Source: Deltaproteobacteria bacterium
GTDB lineage: Bacteria; JAUYMQ01
DNA length: 10,744 nucleotides
Direction: 5' to 3'
NCBI GenBank assembly: GCA_030698575.1
Contig: JAUYMQ010000580.1
Location: 1-10,744, forward strand
Shown piece by piece: positions 5,687 to 10,744 of the stretch. A program made the translations under genes and the position numbers. Under the pieces are notes generated by a model. The model was not told the origin of the DNA and did not search any database. It worked only from the letters and a program-made list of their open reading frames with translations. Every line of letters begins with the position of its first letter. The first letter of the stretch is position 1.

Positions 5687-8104
5687 ATGCGTGTGAGCCT
5701 CGAATGGCTGCGGGAGTACGTTCCGATCAACCAGCCGACGCCGGCGCTGGCCGAAGCCCTGATCAACGCGGGCCTCGAAGTGGGAGCGATCGAGGATCTG
5801 GGCGCGGGCATGGAAAGTGTCGTGGTGGCCGAGCTGCTGTCGGTCGCCCCCCATCCCAGCGCCGATCGCCTTTCGCTCTGCGAGGTGCAGGCCGGCGGCG
5901 AGACACGCCGGGTGGTGTGCGGTGCGAGGAACATGAAGGCAGGCGATCGCGTGGCGCTTGCCGTGCCGGGTGCGCGGCTTCCCAATGGATTGGAGATCCG
6001 CAAGAGCAAGATCCGGGGCGAGACATCCGAGGGAATGCTGTGCTCGGAGCAGGAGCTGAAGCTCGCCGAGAAATCGGCCGGCATTCTGATCCTCCCGCCC
6101 GATGCGCCGGTGGGATCGCCGCTGGCCGGCTACCTCGGCCGCGACGACGTGATCTTCGATATCGAGCTGACACCCAACCGCGCCGACTGCCTCTCGCATC
6201 TGGGTGTGGCCCGCGAGGTCGCGGCGCTCACGGGCGCTGCGCTGACCGTGCAGGATCGGACCGTGCCCGAGGCGGGAGAAGCCGTCGGCGCGATGACATC
6301 CGTCACCATCGAGGACGCCGGGCGCTGTCCCCGCTACGCGGCGCGAGTGATTCGCGGGGTGAAGGTGGGCCCCTCTCCCCGGTGGCTCGCCTCGCGTCTG
6401 GAGAAGGTGGGCGTCAGGCCGATCAACAACGTGGTCGATGTCACGAACTACGTCCTCTTCGAGCTGGGCCAGCCTCTCCATGCCTTCGATCTCGCCGCGC
6501 TCGCGGAAGGGCGTATCGTCGTGCGGTGCGCGCGGGAAGGTGAAAGCCTTGTAACCCTCGACGGTGTCGAGCGGAAGCTCACGGCGGACGATCTGGTCAT
6601 CGCAGACGCAAACCGACCCGTGGCGCTGGCCGGGGTCATGGGGGGCGAGGCGACCGAGGTGACGGCCGGAACGGCCGACATTCTCCTCGAGAGCGCCTAT
6701 TTCGCCCCCCTGGGCATTCGCCGGACCGCCAAGAGGCAGGGCCTCAAGAGCGAGGCCTCTCATCGCTTCGAGCGGGGGTGTGACCCGGAGATGGTCGTCC
6801 GTGCTTCGGATCGGGCCGCGGGCCTGCTTGCAGAACTGGCCGCGGGACAGGTAGCATCCGGCGTCCTGGACGTTTATCCATCGCCGGTCCGGCGCCCGGA
6901 GATCCGCCTCCGGCCCGAACGCGCGAACGCGCTTCTGGGGATCGATCTCCCCGGCGACGCGATGGCCGAAATCCTCCGCCGCCTCGGCATAGCGGTGGAG
7001 ATACAGGGCGCCGAGATAGTCGCCCGGGTGCCCTCGTGGCGCCCCGATCTCGCGATCGAGGCGGACCTTGTCGAGGAGATAGCGCGCCTTCACGGCTACG
7101 ATCGCATACCGACGACGCTCCCCAGGGCGCCGATCCAGAGCCCCGAGGCGCCGCCGGAGCGGCGTCTCGAGCAGACCGCGCGGGAGCTTTTCACGGGGTT
7201 CGGTTTTCACGAGGCAATTACCTACCGCTTCGTTTCGCCCGGCTGGGCCGATCGGCTGGGGCTCACGGTCGATGATCCGCGGCGGCGCAATGTCCGGTTG
7301 CGCAATCCGATGCGTGAAGATCAAGCGGCCATGCGCACTTCGCTCATCCCGGGGCTTCTGACTGCCGCGCTCGCGAATCTCCGGCGCGACCAGACGGACG
7401 TCCGGCTCTTCGAGGCGGGGAAGGTTTTCTTCGACAGCGGCGAGGGAAACCTCCCGGAGGAGCGCGTGGCGCTGGGCGCGGTGCTTGCCGGCGAGGGAAG
7501 GCCGGGGTTCTGGGGAAAGGGGAGGGCGGCGGACTTCTACGACGCCAAGGGGCCCGTGGAGGCCCTTCTCGACCGCCTGGCGATCCGGGGGGCGCGCTTC
7601 CAGACCGAGGGGCTCTCTCCCTATCTGCACCCGGGCCTGTCGGCCAGCCTCCGCTGGGAGAAGGAGCGTCTGGGGGAACTCGGGATGCTACACCCCGAAG
7701 TGGCCGCCGCCCTGGAGTTGCCAGACACCCTGTTTTTGGTGGATCTTGATGCCCCGGCCCTGTTGCGGGCCGCCGCGGCGGGATTTCCGGCTTTCATTCC
7801 CCCGCCGCGCTTCCCGGCCGCGCGCCGCGATCTGGCGGTGGTGGTCGACGAGAGCATCGAGTCCGGTGAGTTGCTGGAACAAATTGGGTTGATTTCCGAG
7901 AAGGAATTTCGGGAGGCCCTCCGGCAGATCGAAGTCTTTGACGTTTACCGCGGCGAGGGAATTCCCGCGGGAAAGAAGAGCGTCGCCCTGCGACTTTCCT
8001 ATCGATCTGACGAGCGAACATTGACCGATGCGGAGGTAAACGTTTTTCAGGAGCGGGTACTCACCCGACTTGCAAAGGAGCTGGGCGCTGCGCTACGTAC
8101 CTGA
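5687..8104 (+). CDS. pheT: Phenylalanine--tRNA ligase beta subunit
   Basis: PheT is the tRNA-binding and editing subunit partnering PheS. The 805 residues are full length (E. coli ~795). Visible domains are the OB-fold tRNA-binding domain (~39-148), the B3/B4 editing domain (~210-380) with H265 (GQPLHAFD) and E335 (LLESAYF) at the E. coli-like positions, and the B5 domain (~402-475) with the D/E motif WRPDLAIEADLVEEIARLHGY. A catalytic-like core (~490-690) and a C-terminal FDX-ACB anticodon-binding domain (~708-805) complete it. Editing of Tyr-tRNA-Phe is therefore expected to be intact. GGAG at 5672-5675 inside pheS is the likely Shine-Dalgarno. ihfA starts 63 bases downstream. Confidence 0.97.
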   Translation: MRVSLEWLREYVPINQPTPALAEALINAGLEVGAIEDLGAGMESVVVAELLSVAPHPSADRLSLCEVQAGGETRRVVCGARNMKAGDRVALAVPGARLPNGLEIRKSKIRGETSEGMLCSEQELKLAEKSAGILILPPDAPVGSPLAGYLGRDDVIFDIELTPNRADCLSHLGVAREVAALTGAALTVQDRTVPEAGEAVGAMTSVTIEDAGRCPRYAARVIRGVKVGPSPRWLASRLEKVGVRPINNVVDVTNYVLFELGQPLHAFDLAALAEGRIVVRCAREGESLVTLDGVERKLTADDLVIADANRPVALAGVMGGEATEVTAGTADILLESAYFAPLGIRRTAKRQGLKSEASHRFERGCDPEMVVRASDRAAGLLAELAAGQVASGVLDVYPSPVRRPEIRLRPERANALLGIDLPGDAMAEILRRLGIAVEIQGAEIVARVPSWRPDLAIEADLVEEIARLHGYDRIPTTLPRAPIQSPEAPPERRLEQTARELFTGFGFHEAITYRFVSPGWADRLGLTVDDPRRRNVRLRNPMREDQAAMRTSLIPGLLTAALANLRRDQTDVRLFEAGKVFFDSGEGNLPEERVALGAVLAGEGRPGFWGKGRAADFYDAKGPVEALLDRLAIRGARFQTEGLSPYLHPGLSASLRWEKERLGELGMLHPEVAAALELPDTLFLVDLDAPALLRAAAAGFPAFIPPPRFPAARRDLAVVVDESIESGELLEQIGLISEKEFREALRQIEVFDVYRGEGIPAGKKSVALRLSYRSDERTLTDAEVNVFQERVLTRLAKELGAALRT

Positions 8105-8167
8105 GGGTATGAGCCCCGAGACGGCGTTCAAACAACATCCTGCGTTGACGTTCCACAGGAGGGCATC

Positions 8168-8443
8168 ATGACCAAGGCAGACATCGTGGAAAGCATCTAC
8201 CAGAAGGTAGGCTTTTCCAAGAAGGAGTCTGCGGAGATTGTCGAGCTTGTCTTCGACCTCATCAAGACGACGCTCGAGAATGGCGAGAAGGTGAAGATCT
8301 CCGGTTTCGGAAATTTCGTCGTCCGGGCCAAGAACAGCCGGAAGGGCCGCAATCCTCAGACCGGAGACGAGATCAAGCTGGGGGCCCGCAAGGTGCTGAC
8401 CTTCAAGGCCAGCCAGGTTTTGAAGAATTACCTTAACTCATAG
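8168..8443 (+). CDS. ihfA: Integration host factor subunit alpha
   Basis: This small DNA-bending protein pairs with IHF-beta to shape DNA for transcription, recombination and replication. The 91 residues carry the complete HU/IHF fold: N-terminal helices (MTKADIVESIYQKVGFSKKE), the KISGFGNF core (43-50), and the beta-arm NSRKGRNPQTG with the intercalating proline P63. NSRKGRNPQTG and the C-terminal LTFKASQVLKNYL favour IHF-alpha over HU. A strong AGGAGGG Shine-Dalgarno (8157-8163) lies four bases before the ATG. The pheT-ihfA linkage is also found in E. coli, which supports the assignment. The partner gene for IHF-beta is not in this window. Confidence 0.93.
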   Translation: MTKADIVESIYQKVGFSKKESAEIVELVFDLIKTTLENGEKVKISGFGNFVVRAKNSRKGRNPQTGDEIKLGARKVLTFKASQVLKNYLNS

Positions 8444-8486
8444 AGGCGGCGGCCTATAAGACGACGGCATGGAAGGCGGCGGCAAT
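8444..8486 (+). repeat. Imperfect direct repeat in the ihfA-merR gap
   Basis: AGGCGGCGGC occurs at 8444-8453 and again at 8474-8483, exactly 30 bases apart, roughly three helical turns. The bases after each copy are similar too (CTATAAGAC and AATAGAC). The second copy runs into the palindrome at 8487-8501. It may be part of a regulatory region for the downstream MerR-type gene or a chance GC-rich duplication. Confidence 0.45.
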
Positions 8487-8501
8487 AGACCGTCACGGTC
8501 T
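8487..8501 (+). promoter_or_regulatory. Perfect palindrome before the MerR gene: operator or weak terminator
   Basis: AGACCGT (8487-8493), a single C, then ACGGTCT (8495-8501) is a perfect inverted repeat ending 20 bases before the MerR ATG. MerR-type dimers bind dyad operators, so autoregulation is a reasonable guess. Alternatively, the transcript could fold as AGACC-GTCAC-GGTCT followed by TT, a weak terminator-like hairpin after ihfA. No clear promoter boxes frame it. Confidence 0.45.
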
Positions 8502-8521
8502 TTGAATCGGGGCTGATCAGC

Positions 8522-8887
8522 ATGGCGACGAAGGAACCGGTGATACCGGACAAGCTCTATTTCAAGATCGGCGAGGTGAGCAAAATTACGGGCGTTAAGC
8601 CCTACGTTCTCCGTTACTGGGAATCTGAGTTCAAGCTGCTCTCACCGTCGAAGTCGAAGTCGAGGCAACGGCTATACCGGAAGCGCGACGTCGAGAGCGT
8701 CCTGCAGATCAAAAAGCTGCTCTACGAGGAGCGGTTCACGATTGCCGGTGCGAAGAAAATCCTGCGGGCCGATCCGATGAAGGAAGCCGTGCAGCAGCTC
8801 GAGCTGGGAAACGATTCCAGCGCCTACCACGGAGCACTTCGGAAGATCCGGAACGAGCTTCAGGATCTTCGCGAGGTGTTGAAATAG
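8522..8887 (+). CDS. MerR-family DNA-binding regulator
   Basis: The 121 residues contain an N-terminal MerR-type winged helix-turn-helix at about 13-78: [22 protein letters not shown], a wing with [12 protein letters not shown], then [16 protein letters not shown]. The remaining ~35 residues form a predicted coiled coil ([12 protein letters not shown]), presumably for dimerisation. There is no C-terminal effector domain and no Cys cluster for metal binding, so it is not a metal sensor like MerR or CueR. It belongs to the short type often found directly after ihfA in deltaproteobacteria (from memory). The effector is unknown. No strong Shine-Dalgarno is seen before the ATG at 8522. The lipoprotein gene starts one base after its TAG, so the two are probably co-translated. 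Confidence 0.88.
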   Translation: MATKEPVIPDKLYFKIGEVSKITGVKPYVLRYWESEFKLLSPSKSKSRQRLYRKRDVESVLQIKKLLYEERFTIAGAKKILRADPMKEAVQQLELGNDSSAYHGALRKIRNELQDLREVLK

Positions 8888-8888
8888 C

Positions 8889-9296
8889 ATGCGAGAGAGG
8901 AGGGCTGGAGTCTTGGCGAGAAGGATCCTGGCAGTCGCCCTGATCAGCCTCGGGGCGTTCGTCCTCGGCTGTCAGGAGGGCGAGAAAAAGGCGCCGGCGC
9001 AGGTCTACGAGCCGCCGAAGCTACGGAGCGAGGCGGAGCGTGGCACCCAGCAGGTAAAAAAGGTGCGGACGGATGTGCGCATCACGCTGCGCATGACCAA
9101 GGAGCAGGTCGAGGAAGTGCAGGGCAAGCCGGAACGGGTCGACGTTATCTCGTACCCCGGCACCCGGGAGGTCGTCGAGGACTGGCGATATCCGACGATC
9201 GAGAACGGCTGCCGCAAGGTGCTGTTCACTGACGGCCGTGTGACCCTTCTCCGCGAATGCGTGGGCCAGGCGAACACCAACCCCGCGAGCACCTGA
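8889..9296 (+). CDS. BamE/SmpA-like lipoprotein
   Basis: From ATG 8889 the product is 135 residues with a lipoprotein signal peptide ending at VLG|C28. Residue +2 is Gln, not Asp, so sorting to the outer membrane is likely if Lol rules hold. After a Lys/Pro/Glu-rich linker (~29-60), a compact domain at ~62-122 follows the BamE/SmpA pattern: MTKEQVEEVQGKPERV, then EDWRYP, then KVLFTDGRV. C108 and C124 flank the last strands and could form a disulfide. The start is uncertain: TTG 8913 has a much better Shine-Dalgarno (AGGAGGG, 8898-8904, eight bases away) and gives a textbook 20-residue signal peptide beginning MARRILAVA. BamE belongs to the outer-membrane beta-barrel assembly complex, but this short family also includes proteins of unknown role, so no gene symbol is given. 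Confidence 0.82.
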   Translation: MRERRAGVLARRILAVALISLGAFVLGCQEGEKKAPAQVYEPPKLRSEAERGTQQVKKVRTDVRITLRMTKEQVEEVQGKPERVDVISYPGTREVVEDWRYPTIENGCRKVLFTDGRVTLLRECVGQANTNPAST

Positions 9297-9341
9297 ACTT
9301 CTTCGCGAGCACGCCGGCTCGGCGGCGGAACCCGCTTCGTG

Positions 9342-9369
9342 TTGACACCACCGAAGGCGGGTGTTACCT
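9342..9369 (+). promoter_or_regulatory. Probable promoter for tRNA-Pro
   Basis: A perfect TTGACA (9342-9347) lies 43 bases before the tRNA. The -10 box is poor: TTACCT (9364-9369), with 16-base spacing, is the best candidate and matches the consensus only weakly. The position ahead of a tRNA gene and the exact -35 box support the call; the -10 position is uncertain. Confidence 0.5.
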
Positions 9370-9389
9370 CCTGCCTGATTTCGATTTAT

Positions 9390-9466
9390 CGGGGCGTAGC
9401 GCAGCCTGGTAGCGCACCTGAATGGGGTTCAGGTGGTCGCTGGTTCAAATCCAGTCGCCCCGACCA
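9390..9466 (+). tRNA. tRNA-Pro, anticodon GGG
   Basis: The cloverleaf folds fully. The acceptor stem CGGGGCG (9390-9396) pairs with CGCCCCG (9456-9462). The D stem is GCGC/GCGC. The anticodon stem CCTGA/TCAGG carries loop ATGGGGT, giving anticodon GGG at 9424-9426. The T arm is CTGG-TTCAAAT-CCAG with flanking bases. The discriminator is A9463 and CCA is encoded at 9464-9466. Anticodon GGG reads CCC and CCU. The start C with acceptor C-G closure is typical of bacterial tRNA-Pro. Confidence 0.97.
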
Positions 9467-9503
9467 TTAGCAAGCAAGGCCCGCCGCCCCGGCCAGCCCC
9501 CCA

Positions 9504-9533
9504 GCCAGCGGCTCCGCGAGGCTCGCGGCTGGC
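9504..9533 (+). repeat. Interrupted inverted repeat between tRNA-Pro and pcm
   Basis: GCCAGC (9504-9509) pairs with GCTGGC (9528-9533). Inside it, after a five-base bulge (9510-9514), CGCGAG (9515-9520) pairs with CTCGCG (9522-9527) around one base, so the tip must open somewhat. No T-run follows. It lies in the 99-base gap between tRNA-Pro and pcm and may affect processing or readthrough into pcm. Confidence 0.45.
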
Positions 9534-9565
9534 GTGCCGGCCGCGTGGTCAGAAGCCGGGGCACG

Positions 9566-10210
9566 ATGTCCTTCGAGAAGCAACGCCTGCGGATGGTCGA
9601 AAGCCAGATCGTCGCCCGCGGCATCAAGGATCCGCGCGTCATCGATGCGATGAAGCGCGTCCCCCGGCACCTCTTCACCGACGAGGCGCTCCGCACTCGC
9701 GCATACGACGACTCCCCCCTGCCGATCGGCGAGAAGCAGACCATCTCGCAGCCTTACATGGTCGCGGTGATGAGCGAAGCTCTGGAACTCACGGGCACCG
9801 AGGCAGTGCTCGAGGTAGGCACCGGCTCGGCGTACCAGACCGCGGTCCTGTCCTGTCTCGCGCGGCAGGTGTTCTCGATCGAGCGTCTCGGAATTTTCGT
9901 CGATCGGGCCCGCAAGATCCTCGAGTCGCTCGATATCAAGAACGTGACGCTCAAGACCGGCGACGGCTCGCGCGGGTGGCGCACCAAGGCTCCCTTTGAC
10001 GCCATCCTCGTGACTGCCGGATCACCCAGGGTCCCTCAGCCGCTGGTAGAACAGCTGGTGCCCGGCGGACGCCTGGTCATTCCGGTGGGCGACCGTGCCA
10101 ATCAAGCCCTCCTTCGGCTCCGCAAGTCCGCCGATGGCGGGACGACGACGGAGGAACTGGTCGGCTGCCGCTTCGTCGATCTCCAGGGCGCCTTCGGCTG
10201 GCCCGACTGA
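9566..10210 (+). CDS. pcm: Protein-L-isoaspartate O-methyltransferase
   Basis: This cytoplasmic SAM-dependent enzyme methylates L-isoaspartyl residues in aged proteins, starting their repair. From ATG 9566 it has 214 residues, the usual length. Recognisable motifs are the N-terminal RVPRHLF and Y47-D48-D49, then TISQPYMVA (59-67), SAM-binding motif I VLEVGTGSAY (81-90), GDGSRGW (132-138), a LVTAGSPRVP strand (148-157) and the end RFVDLQGAFGW (202-212). Motif I has Ala where most Pcm proteins have Gly (GTGSGY). The reading frame stays open back into tRNA-Pro, but that part is not protein-like. GTG 9545 is an alternative start. The Shine-Dalgarno is weak (GGGG at 9558-9561). In many proteobacteria surE precedes pcm and nlpD follows; here surE is absent and an NlpD-like gene follows. 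Confidence 0.95.
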   Translation: MSFEKQRLRMVESQIVARGIKDPRVIDAMKRVPRHLFTDEALRTRAYDDSPLPIGEKQTISQPYMVAVMSEALELTGTEAVLEVGTGSAYQTAVLSCLARQVFSIERLGIFVDRARKILESLDIKNVTLKTGDGSRGWRTKAPFDAILVTAGSPRVPQPLVEQLVPGGRLVIPVGDRANQALLRLRKSADGGTTTEELVGCRFVDLQGAFGWPD

Positions 10211-10216
10211 ATTTTT
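10186..10216 (+). terminator. Possible weak terminator overlapping the pcm stop
   Basis: GGGCGCC (10186-10192) can pair with GGC-TG-GCCC (10196-10204), seven pairs with a two-base bulge and a TTC loop. A run of five T (10212-10216) follows seven bases later, after the pcm stop. The gap before the T-run is longer than in a typical intrinsic terminator and the stem lies in coding sequence, so this is tentative. Confidence 0.25.
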
Positions 10217-10335
10217 AACGCCTTCGCGCTTCCCCTTTGTATTCTCGTCGGCGATTCAACAGGTCGGCGTCCAAACATCCCCCCGCGCTGTTCCCCCCGA
10301 TAAGCCCGCTTGCAAGGGGCTGTCAGGTCTTCACC

Positions 10336-10668
10336 ATGACCACCCACGAAGATGTCAGAGGTACGCTCGTCCCGGCTCGTGAACAGGCCACGAAGACGCA
10401 GGAAGTGCTGAGGGGCGCAGTCACGCTCTGCGTCGCGCTTCTGTTTCTCTTTCAGGGGTGTGCTCGCGACGGGCTCACGACTTCCCGGATGGTGAGACTC
10501 GAGCCGAACCAATCGCTGTGGCAGGTGGCGAAGTCGAACGGTGTCTCGCTTGACGATCTGATGCGGGCCAACCCGGGCATCGATCCATCCCGGTTGGGTC
10601 CCGGAAGCACACTGCGTGTTCCGGCGCGGAGTGGCGGATCGCCTGGGGGAGGAATCTTTCAATCATGA
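10336..10668 (+). CDS. LysM-domain lipoprotein, NlpD-like N-terminal part
   Basis: From ATG 10336 the product is 110 residues. A hydrophobic stretch (LCVALLFLFQGC, 31-42) ends in a lipobox with C42 as the lipidation site. The N-region before it is unusually long, so a later start such as GTG at codon 24 is possible. A complete LysM peptidoglycan-binding module follows at ~53-97 (VRLEPNQSLWQVAKSNGVSL, then GIDPSRLGPGSTLRVP). A Gly/Ser-rich tail ends at TGA 10666-10668. NlpD-type proteins continue from LysM into an M23 peptidase domain. Here the same frame beyond the TGA does look like the start of such a domain, so this may be the 5' part of an interrupted nlpD-like gene. Position after pcm supports that identity. 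No clear Shine-Dalgarno is visible. Confidence 0.75.
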   Translation: MTTHEDVRGTLVPAREQATKTQEVLRGAVTLCVALLFLFQGCARDGLTTSRMVRLEPNQSLWQVAKSNGVSLDDLMRANPGIDPSRLGPGSTLRVPARSGGSPGGGIFQS

Positions 10669-10744
10669 TTTGGCCGCCGCGACACCGACGCATTCATGTG
10701 GCCGGTTCCGGGCGCGGCTATCAACTCTTATTTCGGTTCTCCTC
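10669..10744 (+). CDS. Start of M23-peptidase-like domain, partial and cut by window end
   Basis: In the same frame as the LysM gene, right after its TGA, the sequence reads FGRRDTDAF and then MWPVPGAAINSYFGSP to the window end. The pattern WPV-x-G-x(3)-S-x-FG is the usual entry to M23 (LytM/NlpD-type) metallopeptidase domains. The only in-frame start codon is ATG 10696, which lies inside the motif and would leave the domain without an export signal. It is therefore probably the continuation of the LysM lipoprotein across a nonsense codon, or a sequence error. A competing frame starts at ATG 10665, overlapping the TGA as ATGA, but has no recognisable motif. Catalytic residues lie beyond the window. 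Confidence 0.5.

Noticed and set aside
5681-7630. Minus-strand open frame of 649 codons antisense to pheT
   Set aside because: It mirrors pheT codons throughout, has no recognisable motif or plausible promoter, and is a compositional shadow of a full-length conserved gene.
8021-8049. Internal promoter for ihfA within the end of pheT (TTGACC at 8021-8026)
   Set aside because: E. coli has such a promoter, but here no acceptable -10 box lies 16-18 bases downstream.
9422-9565. Long N-terminal extension of pcm reaching into tRNA-Pro
   Set aside because: The first 48 codons overlap the tRNA and are Arg/Pro/Gly-rich with no Pcm similarity; ATG 9566 gives the normal family length.
10237-10335. Upstream extension of the LysM gene to TTG 10237
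   Set aside because: It would put 33 unconserved residues before an already long N-region of a lipoprotein signal peptide.
10666-10668. Selenocysteine at the TGA after the LysM gene
   Set aside because: Neither LysM nor M23 proteins are known selenoproteins; a nonsense change, split gene or sequence error is simpler, and no SECIS-like stem was traced in the few bases downstream.

Overview
The window is a gene-dense, GC-rich bacterial chromosome segment with every supported gene on the + strand. Its backbone is a conserved translation operon: thrS, infC, rpmI, rplT, pheS, pheT, ihfA. This is the Escherichia coli order, but with no pheM leader gene. A MerR-type regulator, a small lipoprotein, tRNA-Pro and pcm follow. 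From memory of family context (not a search), ihfA followed by merR, lipoprotein, tRNA-Pro and pcm resembles deltaproteobacteria in the broad sense (Desulfobacterota, Geobacter-like and relatives). Two lipobox signal peptides, IHF-alpha and a BamE/SmpA-like lipoprotein fit a Gram-negative cell. The exact lineage cannot be fixed by eye.

Layout. Positions 1-622 hold the 3' part of an unrecognised gene that overlaps pgsA (619-1158) by four bases. A consensus-like sigma70 promoter then drives tRNA-Val(GAC) at 1266-1340. thrS follows (start taken as 1462), then infC, whose only sensible start is a non-canonical ATA at 3475, then rpmI, rplT, pheS, pheT and ihfA with short gaps. A 78-base gap before the MerR gene carries a perfect 7+1+7 palindrome and an imperfect direct repeat. 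The MerR gene runs almost directly into a lipoprotein gene. A TTGACA element precedes tRNA-Pro(GGG) at 9390-9466, and pcm follows. Last comes a LysM lipoprotein whose frame, after a TGA, continues into what looks like the start of an M23 peptidase domain cut by the window end.

How the genes work together. Most are translation housekeeping: two aminoacyl-tRNA synthetases, IF3, ribosomal proteins bL35 and bL20, and two tRNAs. IHF-alpha is the usual downstream partner of pheT. The last part concerns protein repair (Pcm) and the envelope (BamE-like lipoprotein, NlpD-like LysM/M23 protein).

I found no mobile element, CRISPR array, defence system or clearly new system. The points most worth a second look are the ATA start of infC, the in-frame TGA between the LysM and M23-like parts, a 14-codon upstream ORF overlapping the thrS start, and the palindrome and repeats before the MerR gene. 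No stretch over 300 bases lacks a gene; the longest non-coding stretch is about 125 bases, between pcm and the LysM gene.
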